DNA of 64,000 nucleotides from NCBI GenBank assembly GCA_017403345.1, contig JAFQOH010000025.1, positions 34,561-98,560 of the forward strand. The letters are read 5' to 3'. Origin of the DNA: RGIG3701 sp017403345 (GTDB taxonomy: Bacteria > Planctomycetota > Planctomycetia > Pirellulales > Thermoguttaceae). Position numbers and translations under genes: made by a program. Position 1 is the first letter of the stretch; every line of letters begins with the position of its first letter. Shown here one piece after another: positions 42,612-51,349 of this stretch. Under the pieces are notes generated by a model. It worked only from the letters and a program-made list of their open reading frames with translations, was not told where the DNA came from and did not search any database.

Positions 42612-45095
42612 CTAGAATTCCGAGGGCTTGTCAAATACTTCAACAGAGGGAGTATACGGTGTCTTTCCAAAATCTTCCACGGGATTTGGAGAGACAGCCG
42701 GACTCTGAACACTAGCTCCGGCACCATTCGGTCCCTGACGGTTAGTCTGATCGGCATTTCCGTTACGATTCAGTCCCTGACCGTTAGCCTGATCGGCATT
42801 TCCGTTACGATTCAGTCCCTGACCGTTAGTCTGATCGGCATTTCCGGCACCATTCGGTCCCTGACCGTTAGACTGATCGGCATTTCCGTTACGATTCAGT
42901 CCCTGACCGTTAGCCTGATCGGCATTTTCAGCACCATTCGGTCCCCAACCGTTAGTCTGATCGGCATTTTCGGCACCATTCGGTCCCCAACCGTTAGCCT
43001 GATCGGCATTTCCGTTACGATTCAGTTCCTGACCGTTAGCCTGATCGGCATTTCCGTTACGATTCAGTCCCTGACCGTTAGCCTGATCGGCATTTCCGTT
43101 ACGATTCAGTCCCTGACCGTTAGCCTGATCGGCATTTCCGTTACGATTCAGTCCCTGACCGTTAGTCTGATCGGCATTTTCGGCACCATTCGGTCCCTGA
43201 ACGTTAGACTGATCAGCATTTCCGTTACGATTCGGTCCCTGAACGTTAGACTGATCGGCATTTTCGGCACCATTCGGTCCCTGAACGTTAGACTGATCAG
43301 CATTTCCGTTACGATTCGGTCCCTGACCGTTAGCCTGATCGGCATTTCCGGCTCCATTCAGTTCCCAACCGTAATTCTGACCGCCATCCGATTCCTGAAC
43401 GCTATCAGGAGCGACTTTTTCGTCATCTTGCGAAACATCTTCCGAGATCATAGGACTGGGATCACCGCTCTTCGGTTCCGGTGGAATTTTAGGTTCAGAA
43501 TCAGTTTTCTCGTGACCGAACTCCTGCGTCTCTGCATCTTTGCCGGTTTTGTGCATCATTTCTTCGATTTTTTTAGAATCTTCACCGTCCGTACTCTCCT
43601 TGAACTCCGGAGGCGGCGATTGGAACGCTCCCTTATCCATGACCATAGGCCGTAATACAAGATATCCAAAAAAGACAATGAAACTGAGCAGCACGCCGAT
43701 TATAAAAATGCAAACCATCTCCATACCCCTCTCATTGCTGCTCGGATCGGAAGTCGGCGTACTTGGATCAGATTTCGGCCTAGCCGGAGCAGAGGTCGGG
43801 TGCGTGCCCGAATTGGATGTCAGACGTGTGCCCGAATTGGGAGTCAGACGCGTGCCCGGATCAGAGGTCGTACGTGTGCCCGGATCGGCGGTCAGGCGCG
43901 TACCCAGTATGTCTCGCCCCGAAATCGGTTTCGGATCCGACATTGAAGGCACAGACTGCGTCGTTTTCTTTCGCGGCTCATAAGGGACAGGCTGAAATTC
44001 GATCTTCTGTTCCTGCTGCGGCATCATGCTCTTTTTGATAAGTCCGAGAGTACAGTCGTCAAAGACCTTGATCTCCTGCATCTGTTTGATGGCGTCGATG
44101 ATTTTTTCATGCGACCTGCGCGGAGTATCCAAATCCGTCAGCAGCGAGGCAAATAGTTCCGACGTCGACGGTTCAAACGGCACCCACTTCTCGATCAAAC
44201 ACTGTTCCGGACCATCGGAAAACAGCATGAAATCAGAAAGCCGCTTTTCACGAAATTGCGGCATTTCCGAATGCAGGAGCCTCATTTTTTCGATCGCATT
44301 CTCACTCGTGATGAAGGTCGTCGTATTGGAATGCTCACCATTGTCGGGAGCAGAAAGCACAAAAGGTTTCCGTTCCCATTCGTCTATGGCGAAAATACCT
44401 CCGTCCCCCAGATGCAGCGTGACCCAGCTTCCGTCATCTCCCACGAGACACGCAACGATCGTGCAGCCGTATTCATTGTACGGACACTCGGTCTGCCCGA
44501 TGATCGTTCGTTCATTTTCCGAATCCAGAAGCCCTCTCTCACGGACCAGCCTCGGCAGCTCCGACTCAACGAAACGCTGCCATTGGGGCAAAAGTACCGT
44601 GTAAAGTTTCTGTCTGGCATAATGATCGATCCCCTTGCAGTTTCCTTTAGACGCGGGCGGCAGTTTTTCTACGATACACGAGCGGCTCCATTCGGAAATA
44701 ATATTTTTCATTTGGTTTCCCAGAAACGCGCTATAATCATCAGAGGCAAGATTCCCTATTTTTGTCAGCTCTTCATGAATGCGAAACTTCCACTCATCCG
44801 CGAACAGATCGAAAATTGCCTGCCGTAAAGAAGTTTTCGCGTTCAAAAGCTCACGTTCTGAAAAACGAGAAAAACTATCCGCATTCCTAAAAAGCCATTC
44901 CACAACATAACGGCTGGTAATTTCCGCACCGATCTGGCTCCACGCACAGCTTCCCCCGCCGTCGCAAACGCACAATGCCGTGTAAGTCCGGCCTCTGATC
45001 TTTCGAATTTCCGCATAAGCTGCATCTTCACAGGGAGTATTATCTGCAACATGCGATCTTCCCTGAACGGAAGCATAAGATACAATGTGACTCAT
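42612..45095 (-). CDS. PP2C-family protein phosphatase with membrane helix and N/G/Q-rich extracytoplasmic repeats
   Basis: An 827-residue protein. Residues 1-290 form a PPM/PP2C domain with CEDAAYAEI near the N-terminus, D45-GGGS (LCVCDGGGSCAWSQIGAEI), WVTLHLGDGGIFAID and FMLFSDGPEQ. A Pro/Ser/Thr-rich segment with DPGTRxTSDPGTR repeats follows, then one membrane helix (about 462-484, CIFIIGVLLSFIVFFGYLVL). The remaining about 340 residues should be outside the cytoplasm and include fifteen 14-residue NADQ repeats (584-793). The ATG at 45095 is chosen because AAAGGAAAG is well spaced. It would reverse the kinase's phosphorylation; the external repeats could sense or bind something at the envelope. 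Confidence 0.85.
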   Translation of the reverse strand: MSHIVSYASVQGRSHVADNTPCEDAAYAEIRKIRGRTYTALCVCDGGGSCAWSQIGAEITSRYVVEWLFRNADSFSRFSERELLNAKTSLRQAIFDLFADEWKFRIHEELTKIGNLASDDYSAFLGNQMKNIISEWSRSCIVEKLPPASKGNCKGIDHYARQKLYTVLLPQWQRFVESELPRLVRERGLLDSENERTIIGQTECPYNEYGCTIVACLVGDDGSWVTLHLGDGGIFAIDEWERKPFVLSAPDNGEHSNTTTFITSENAIEKMRLLHSEMPQFREKRLSDFMLFSDGPEQCLIEKWVPFEPSTSELFASLLTDLDTPRRSHEKIIDAIKQMQEIKVFDDCTLGLIKKSMMPQQEQKIEFQPVPYEPRKKTTQSVPSMSDPKPISGRDILGTRLTADPGTRTTSDPGTRLTPNSGTRLTSNSGTHPTSAPARPKSDPSTPTSDPSSNERGMEMVCIFIIGVLLSFIVFFGYLVLRPMVMDKGAFQSPPPEFKESTDGEDSKKIEEMMHKTGKDAETQEFGHEKTDSEPKIPPEPKSGDPSPMISEDVSQDDEKVAPDSVQESDGGQNYGWELNGAGNADQANGQGPNRNGNADQSNVQGPNGAENADQSNVQGPNRNGNADQSNVQGPNGAENADQTNGQGLNRNGNADQANGQGLNRNGNADQANGQGLNRNGNADQANGQELNRNGNADQANGWGPNGAENADQTNGWGPNGAENADQANGQGLNRNGNADQSNGQGPNGAGNADQTNGQGLNRNGNADQANGQGLNRNGNADQTNRQGPNGAGASVQSPAVSPNPVEDFGKTPYTPSVEVFDKPSEF
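42717..43346 (-). repeat. 42-bp in-frame tandem repeat in the PP2C gene, 15 copies
   Basis: Fifteen exact-length units encode 14-residue repeats of the form NADQxNGQGxNRNG or NADQxNGxGPNGAE. The two subtypes alternate in part of the array, which suggests block duplication. A degenerate sixteenth unit (ASVQS) follows. Copy change keeps the frame. Confidence 0.95.
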
Positions 45096-45171
45096 GATCT
45101 TTCCTTTCAATTCTATTTTTTGTTAAATTCCAGATGATCCGACGATCCCAAACCGCCAAATGATACTGAAA

Positions 45172-45327
45172 TCAAAGTTCACTTTTTACGTCAAACGCTC
45201 TCAAGAGCATCTCTATACCGATGCGAACCGACCGGCGCCATCAAATAGAACCGGAAATATCGATATAAAAGACACGTGGAAGAAATGGACTGCTTCCATA
45301 ACGGAAACTGCCATTTTCAGAATTCAT
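45172..45327 (-). pseudogene. Internally deleted remnant of a second VWA (TerY-like) gene
   Basis: On the minus strand an ATG at 45327 opens 28 codons that include PFLPRVFYIDISGSI and stop at 45241. This matches the N-terminal metal-site region PFLPVIFCMDVSGSM of the intact VWA gene just upstream. Directly after it, with small frame shifts, the DNA matches the last 20 codons of the intact gene (shared AGAGCGTTTGA, encoding RAFDV) and ends near 45172. About 180 codons between these ends are missing. A GGAGG lies upstream, at a possible earlier start around 45350. The sequence divergence indicates a paralogue rather than a fresh copy. Confidence 0.75.
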
Positions 45328-45401
45328 TTTTGCCAAACTCTTTGATCGACATTAGTCCCTCCGATACTCCGAAGAATACCGGAGGTCCAAAATTCAAGCA
45401 T

Positions 45402-46094
45402 TTACCGTTTCACATCAAACGCTCTCATGAGCTGTTCCATATCGATCTGATGGCCGGCGTCAGTATTCGATCTTGCCGTCGCGCTGGCACTCATCGAGAA
45501 GAATTTGAAAAATTCCGCAAAAGAATTCGTATCTTTCAAAGAAAGAGCGATCCCTTCGGTACTGAAACTCTTGAGAGTTTCCCAATCGACACCGTCGCCA
45601 ATTCCGATGGGGAACGAAACGAGTTTTCTAGCTTTACAGAGGGAAATGACCTCGTTGGCCGCATTGCGAACGTCAGTCGCATCTTCCTGCGTGGATTTCA
45701 TCCCGGTATAGTGTGCGCCGTCCGTAAAAAGGACGATCCACGGCTGATAGTAAGTCACGCCGTCACGCTGGTATTCCTTTTTTTTCTCATTGAGGATCTC
45801 AAGCGCTTTGTTCACTGCGCCGGCGAGATCCGTACAGCCATCGGCTTGAAGAACTGGAAGATTCCAGTTCGACACGGCTTCGAAATCCTGAACGACATGG
45901 ACATTACTTTCAAACGTAATGACCGCGCCGCGAACGACTTTATTCGCCTGTTCATCGCTTTGGACATCCCTGACGAACTGCCGAAAACCATCCTGCATTG
46001 CTGCGATATTATGCAGCATGGAGCCAGAAACGTCCATGCAGAAAATCACAGGAAGAAACGGACCATTGCCTGTTGGGAAAACGAAATCTTGCAT
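45402..46094 (-). CDS. VWA-domain protein, TerY-like
   Basis: A 230-residue protein made of one von Willebrand A domain. The MIDAS metal site is D21-V-S23-G-S25 (FCMDVSGSM), with further ligands in ADGCTDLAGAV and VLFTDGAHYTG. Length and layout match TerY-type proteins, which accompany PP2C and kinase genes in tellurite-type stress loci. No signal peptide, so it acts in the cytoplasm. The ATG at 46094 is chosen because AGAAAGGAT is correctly spaced; an upstream in-frame ATG at 46157 lacks this. It is the first gene of the triad, and its promoter region carries the poly-G tract. The TerC/TerD-type partners of classical ter loci are not present in the window. Confidence 0.87.
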   Translation of the reverse strand: MQDFVFPTGNGPFLPVIFCMDVSGSMLHNIAAMQDGFRQFVRDVQSDEQANKVVRGAVITFESNVHVVQDFEAVSNWNLPVLQADGCTDLAGAVNKALEILNEKKKEYQRDGVTYYQPWIVLFTDGAHYTGMKSTQEDATDVRNAANEVISLCKARKLVSFPIGIGDGVDWETLKSFSTEGIALSLKDTNSFAEFFKFFSMSASATARSNTDAGHQIDMEQLMRAFDVKR

Positions 46095-46175
46095 GAATCT
46101 ATCCTTTCTAAAGGTCAGTAGAGTATGAAGAATCAAATTTTTATCAAATCGATTCACTGGAAATAAATTTTCCCC

Positions 46176-46202
46176 ATTTTACCCCCCCCCCCGAAAAGTC
46201 AA
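46176..46202 (-). promoter_or_regulatory. Putative phase-variable promoter: poly-G tract in the -35/-10 spacer
   Basis: On the minus strand the order is TTGACT (46197-46202), TTTC, eleven G (46182-46192), then TAAAAT (46176-46181). The spacer is 15 bp, 2 bp short of the 17-bp optimum, so gain of two G would create a near-ideal promoter. The VWA start codon lies about 80 bp downstream. Slippage at such G tracts inside promoter spacers is an established switch in several pathogens; here it is inferred from layout alone. Confidence 0.65.
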
Positions 46203-46555
46203 GTACCCCCTATCTTAAATTCTTGAAAATTTTTAAATTTTAAAATTTCAGAAGATCCCAAGACCATTTTCATACGATTTCTCTGTTTGAAACTTTCGGT
46301 TTCCAGGATTTTGTCAGAAAAATCCGGATTTTGCTCTAGGCGGAATCGGAAATTCTTTCTATACTGTAGTTTTGGGGAGAAGCTGGAGCTTTTCATTTCG
46401 AGAACACTTTCGGATCCGAGATTCCTTTAGTATTGGCGCAGTCGATTTATTTAAAACAGGATCCGCTTAAAAAAACTCCGCTTCAGAGATAAAATTTCAT
46501 TTTTCACACGGACACAGTCCAAATATTTCAAGCACGGGGACGAACCGATTTGCGA
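46203..46555. other. Divergent intergenic region, AT-rich
   Basis: No gene is visible. A TATACT at 46360-46365 on the plus strand could be a -10 for the large downstream gene, but no matching -35 was found at the right distance. Confidence 0.4.
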
Positions 46556-49500
46556 ATGAAAGCCGTTTTTTTCATTTTGCTCTTTTTCGGATACACCGCT
46601 GCCTCTTTTGCAGGCAGTCCGGAGACGGTACGTCTGCGTTTGCGCTGGGGCGGCATCGAGAGTTCGGCATTCGGTGAAGTTCACTGCGAAAGCGGCTCGA
46701 TGAGCGCACTGTCTCCGATCTCCATGGATCCAGACTGTCCCGGCGGCGCGTGGCTCGTGAACGGCAGCGTTCAGATACGTCAATCCGTCACGAAAAAATA
46801 CAATGGGTTCGACGTGACGGTCCCGTACCTGCCGGACGCCAATCTTTTGGTCCAGCTCGGTCCAGAAGCCGATTATTCGTCTGCTGTGCGTTTCGCGATA
46901 CCGCTTCGTGAGATCATCCGCAGCGGCAAAACAGCTTCGCTTGCCGAGGATTCCAAATTCCAGTTTTCAGTCAGCCGCGTTCCTGGCGACGACCTCCGGA
47001 TCCAGATGGACCGCGACAATCTTGTCTTCGCTCCGCGCGATATGTTTCAGTGTACCGTCACACCAGCGCTTTGCTGGGAAGAGCCGGTCCGAGCTGGACA
47101 TAAAAAAGACCCGGCCCCCAAAAATGAAACCATTCCGCAGGCGAAGGAGATCGGCGAGCTTGAATTTTCAGTTTACCGCGGCAGAGAGACCTTTTCTGTC
47201 CACAGCGGAACGGTCCAGAATGTGCATCTCGACGGCACGATGCCGGCTCAGATCCATTTTCCTGTCCCCGAAAATGAAGGCGTCTACGACGTCATTTTAA
47301 AACTGCGCCGTAAAACCGGAGGTAAAAATCTTCTTCAAACGCTGGGAAACACGTTCAGCGGACGAGATGCGAATGAGGAGATCCTTGCGGAACGGCGCAT
47401 TCAGTTTCTTGTTTTAAATGACACGGTCATTTCCTTTTCTGATTCCGGAAATTACGCACTAAAAATGGAGATCGACCCGAGCGTTCCTCAATGGTGGAAA
47501 AGTCTCGACCCGGACGTTCTGCGTCAGTTTGGATCCTGGTTTCCCAACGCAGCCTCCCTTCAGAACAGGAATCGGCGGATCCTCGCAGGCGAAAAGCAAA
47601 ATTTCATGGAACTGCCTCAGGGTCCCCTTCCAGATACAGATCCGGCTTGGGAAGCATTTCCGCTCATCGTCGAAAGTCCATGGATGCCGCACATTCTTGA
47701 GATCGAATACCCCGCGAACATGGAGCAGACCTACAGTCTGAGCATTCTGGAGCCGAACGCAGCAGGCGCGATCGAACCGCCTGGGATCGATTCCGGCATC
47801 AACGTCCCGCCGCAGATCGGGATCACAGCACAGACTCCCATCCGTCTGGACAGGCATCACATCCTGTTTTGGCCGCAGAGCAAAACACCGATCCTTTTGA
47901 TGGTGAACCGTCACGCACAAAATTCCGCGTACATCGGCAAGATCCGGCTCTACCATGCAGGGAGCCATTTTGCGCCCCAAAAGAGCATTCAGACCGCATC
48001 CGGCACACAGGCCCCCCAAACGGTTCCCGACCGTGTTTCCAAACGTCTCGTTGCGCTTTTGATCAGCAAGCCAATGTTTTCGCAGACATTTTCCGCCACG
48101 GAAATGAACAATGAAACGACCGGACAGTGCATCTCCGACTGGCTCACGTTCTACGAAGGCGGGAAACGGCTCATCGAGTACATGCGGCACGTGGGATTCA
48201 ATGGTCTGGTACTGTCGGTCTACTCGGACGGAAGCACCATCTATCCGAGCCGTATCCTCAATCCCACACCGCGCTATGACAATGGAACGTACTTTCCGAC
48301 AGCGCAGGATCCCGTTCGAAAAGACATCACAGAGATGCTTTTCCGCATGTTCGACCGCGAAAACCTAAAACTCATCCCCTCCATGGATTTTTCCTCGCCG
48401 ATCAGCAGTCTGGAAACTGCCGTTTACTTTCCCAACGCAGCGGAAGTCAGTTCGCTAGGCACGCCCGCCAGCCCGCTGCGATGGGTCAATCACCGCGGCA
48501 GGGAACTCATAACACAGCGAAAGTCCCTCAAACACGGCGCTCCGTACTACAACATCTTGAATCCGACGGTCCAGGAAACCGTTTTGCGCAGCATCGCAGA
48601 AGTGGTCCGGCGATACGGACACCATCCATCCTTCGGCGGACTTTCACTCCAGCTTCACTCCGACAGTTTCCTCGTTCTTCCAAATCCGCAATGGGGAATG
48701 GATCCGGACAGCATCGCGAGCTTCATTCAGGACACCGGCATGACTGTCCCCGAGGACTACATGAGCCGCGTCCGTTTTCTGACCTCTGGTCCCGGTGCGA
48801 AACAGTGGATCCAGTGGCGCGCGGCACGGATGACCATCTTCTACCGAAGAGCCGCCGCACTGCTGAGTACCATTCCGAACGCAAAACTTTACCTGAACGG
48901 CATGAAGCTCTTTTGCCTGAATGCCCATCCGGAACTCATGCCTCGACTGGACGGCATCCTTTCCGCCGAAGAGGTCTTTCTCTATTTCGGTTTGGACATG
49001 GAGCAGCTGAAACTCGTCCCCAACCTCGTCGTTTCACGGCCGCAGGAGATCCTCACGAACAAACCGCTCACCAAACAGGCGGGCGACCTTCAGTGGCAGC
49101 AGACACCAGGCACGTACCGAATGTTCCAGGACCAAAAGGAACCCACGTCACTTTTCCACCACCCGGCAGACCTCCTGCGTCTTACGTCTTTCGATTCCGC
49201 AAGTCCCTTCAAGCCGACTTTTACGTGGATGGCGACGACCTATGCGCAAACGACTCCGGAGGCTCGCCGACCATACGCGGAATCCCTCGCCATGCTTGAC
49301 GCCTTCACCATCATGGAAGGGGGCTGGAATCCCGTTTTCGGCAAGGAAGAAGCTCTTCGCGAGACCATTTCGATCCTTTCACAGCTGCCGGCCGTTCATT
49401 TCAATTCTGCGATGAACACGACCTCCGAAACACCGCATTCCGCCTCCAGGATCGTGATATTCCGCTCCTGTTCGCAGCATGGAACGAATTACGCGTATGC

Positions 49501-51004
49501 CGTGAATACGACCCCATTCACAGCCATAGGGAAAGTTTACGTCCAGCAGGCCGCCGATTCCCAGGATGTGACCGCCTCCTCGATCTCAGCTCTTTACCTG
49601 AAAGACGGCTCAGGCGTGACTCTTCAGCGTGACACGCGCGGTCTTTTCTGGCAGGTCCAGCTCGCACCATACCAGATCGAAGCGATCCAGTTCACCGGCT
49701 CCCCGATCATGCTTTTAGATCCGGTCTCCAAAACCCTGCAGGATACACGCGAGCTATTTCGTCAGGAATATTCAAGGCTTTTAGTCTCGCTGGAAAACCT
49801 GAAAAAACCAGTCTACTACCTAGGACTGAAAAACCCCGGTTTCGAACAGCCCCTCGGCGAAAACGGCGAGATGCCGTACTGGACCGTTTCCTACCCTCAA
49901 AGACAGAATCCAGGATTGGCGCAAATGGCTTTCGGTGCTTCCGGAACAACGTTAAACGGCACGTCGCCAAACGGCACGTTTTCAGGAGGAACACCGACTG
50001 CCGCAGGAAGTACAGGAGCTGCGTCTTGGGAAAATCCCGCAAATTCGGCCCTAAACGGCACAGAAAGGCTTCCCGGAACGGCATTACCGTCCGATCTCCT
50101 TTCCTCTTCCATCTCCTCTTCAGGAGCGACCGTCCGCATGGCTGGTCCGAATAGCGGGGCCGGTCCTAGTTCAGCCGGAATGGAAACGGATCCGGCAAAC
50201 CGACACGCGTCGGCCGAGCTCGGCGCCCAAAATGTGATCTTCGGGACCAGCGCCCTCCAACTCAAAAGCACCGGTACTCCGATCCGCGTCATGAGTCACC
50301 CGTTCGAGCTGAATGCGACCGGACGTCTGACGGTCTACGTCTGGCTTCGTACCGATCAAAACACGACCTCCATTCCTCTTCGGTTCGTCGTGCGCGGCGA
50401 AGCACCTTCCGGCAAATTCTACCGGACCGCGAACCTCTCCGCACCTCAAACGGGGATCGGAAGTGAATGGAAACGCTTGAACATCCCGGTCAATGACCTG
50501 CCGCTTGAAAAAGGAACGCAGCTAAGCCTCGGTTTTGAACTTTACGGCGCCGGCAGCGTCTGGCTGGACAATATCCAGCTCTCAGACATCGATTTCTCAC
50601 CGGCAGAGATCGCTCAGATCCAGGGAATTTTCACGCAGCTCGGAAATCGGATCGAGTGCGGCGACATCGCACCGTGCATCAATGCACTGGAATGCTACTG
50701 GCTCCGGTTCCTCAGCGAAAATGCGGGATCAGACCTCCCTCCCCATGCAGAGCCCATCGCCGAGCTCGCCATGGAGCATTCCCCTGCGGCGGGAACACCG
50801 GAAAAAACTTCGGAGGGGATCCAGGAACTCCCGGACAAAAAAAATCCCAAACTTCCCCATCTGGGCCAGCTTCCAAAATTGCCAAAATTTCCGACGAAAA
50901 GCTCCGAAGATCCACAAAAGGAACTCGACTCCAAGGTGATCGAGTCCCAGCAGGAAAAAAAACCGACCTATTTGGACAAAATCAAAGGTCTCCTGCCATG
51001 GTAA
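46556..51004 (+). CDS. Very large secreted protein with glycoside-hydrolase-like barrel and C-terminal sugar-binding-like domain
   Basis: A 1482-residue protein with signal peptide MKAVFFILLFFGYTAASFA. An N-terminal beta-rich region of about 470 residues precedes a TIM-barrel-like region reminiscent of family-10-like glycosyl hydrolases: RLIEYMRHVGFNGLVLSVYS, ENLKLIPSMDFS, NILNPTVQETVLRSIAEVV, SFGGLSLQLHSDSF and KLYLNGMKLF. A Gly/Thr/Ser-rich linker (about 1125-1165, with SPNGTFSGGTP) follows. A jelly-roll-like domain then has RLTVYVWLRTDQNT and GSVWLDNIQLSDIDF, as in CBM4/9-type modules. I cannot assign catalytic residues or a substrate. The ATG at 46556 is preferred to a TTG two codons earlier because the signal peptide starts there. 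Confidence 0.7.
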   Translation: MKAVFFILLFFGYTAASFAGSPETVRLRLRWGGIESSAFGEVHCESGSMSALSPISMDPDCPGGAWLVNGSVQIRQSVTKKYNGFDVTVPYLPDANLLVQLGPEADYSSAVRFAIPLREIIRSGKTASLAEDSKFQFSVSRVPGDDLRIQMDRDNLVFAPRDMFQCTVTPALCWEEPVRAGHKKDPAPKNETIPQAKEIGELEFSVYRGRETFSVHSGTVQNVHLDGTMPAQIHFPVPENEGVYDVILKLRRKTGGKNLLQTLGNTFSGRDANEEILAERRIQFLVLNDTVISFSDSGNYALKMEIDPSVPQWWKSLDPDVLRQFGSWFPNAASLQNRNRRILAGEKQNFMELPQGPLPDTDPAWEAFPLIVESPWMPHILEIEYPANMEQTYSLSILEPNAAGAIEPPGIDSGINVPPQIGITAQTPIRLDRHHILFWPQSKTPILLMVNRHAQNSAYIGKIRLYHAGSHFAPQKSIQTASGTQAPQTVPDRVSKRLVALLISKPMFSQTFSATEMNNETTGQCISDWLTFYEGGKRLIEYMRHVGFNGLVLSVYSDGSTIYPSRILNPTPRYDNGTYFPTAQDPVRKDITEMLFRMFDRENLKLIPSMDFSSPISSLETAVYFPNAAEVSSLGTPASPLRWVNHRGRELITQRKSLKHGAPYYNILNPTVQETVLRSIAEVVRRYGHHPSFGGLSLQLHSDSFLVLPNPQWGMDPDSIASFIQDTGMTVPEDYMSRVRFLTSGPGAKQWIQWRAARMTIFYRRAAALLSTIPNAKLYLNGMKLFCLNAHPELMPRLDGILSAEEVFLYFGLDMEQLKLVPNLVVSRPQEILTNKPLTKQAGDLQWQQTPGTYRMFQDQKEPTSLFHHPADLLRLTSFDSASPFKPTFTWMATTYAQTTPEARRPYAESLAMLDAFTIMEGGWNPVFGKEEALRETISILSQLPAVHFNSAMNTTSETPHSASRIVIFRSCSQHGTNYAYAVNTTPFTAIGKVYVQQAADSQDVTASSISALYLKDGSGVTLQRDTRGLFWQVQLAPYQIEAIQFTGSPIMLLDPVSKTLQDTRELFRQEYSRLLVSLENLKKPVYYLGLKNPGFEQPLGENGEMPYWTVSYPQRQNPGLAQMAFGASGTTLNGTSPNGTFSGGTPTAAGSTGAASWENPANSALNGTERLPGTALPSDLLSSSISSSGATVRMAGPNSGAGPSSAGMETDPANRHASAELGAQNVIFGTSALQLKSTGTPIRVMSHPFELNATGRLTVYVWLRTDQNTTSIPLRFVVRGEAPSGKFYRTANLSAPQTGIGSEWKRLNIPVNDLPLEKGTQLSLGFELYGAGSVWLDNIQLSDIDFSPAEIAQIQGIFTQLGNRIECGDIAPCINALECYWLRFLSENAGSDLPPHAEPIAELAMEHSPAAGTPEKTSEGIQELPDKKNPKLPHLGQLPKLPKFPTKSSEDPQKELDSKVIESQQEKKPTYLDKIKGLLPW

Positions 51005-51081
51005 CCTGCTATGGCAAACAGATACCGTGCCGGATTTCTTCAAAATTTTCCTTTTTTTGGAAGATCGGCGGGCAAAATGCC

Positions 51082-51109
51082 TTGAGTTTTTGCCAAAATA
51101 TGGTAAAAT
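51082..51109 (+). promoter_or_regulatory. Promoter of the GAF-HlyD / HlyD / M50 operon
   Basis: TTGAGT (51082-51087) and TAAAAT (51104-51109) are spaced by 16 bp, with TGG just before the -10 (extended -10 form). It is about 240 bp upstream of the first start at 51350; the rest of the intergenic stretch 51005-51349 shows no gene. Confidence 0.6.
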
Positions 51110-51349
51110 ATAAAAGATTTTCGACACATAGGACCTGAAAGATGCCTCTGCATACCCTGTGCCGCAGTTCCCGTTTTTCAGAAGCAGCGAAAGTTTCGAT
51201 CCGGAACCGCCAGTAAACCGTTCATTCATGTACCGTTCCTTTTGAACGTCTGTTTCATTGGGATCCACGTTCCAGATCTGCTTTCCGTTCCCGTTCCCTT
51301 TTAACACCGTCACAACCCACAGTTCACCTGTTCATCCGGAACGAATTTC

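Noticed and set aside
42591..43655. 354-codon plus-strand frame of repeated hydrophobic segments (SLTVSLIGISVTIQ)
   Set aside because: It is the antisense reading of the 42-bp repeats in the PP2C gene; the repeat itself keeps all stops out.
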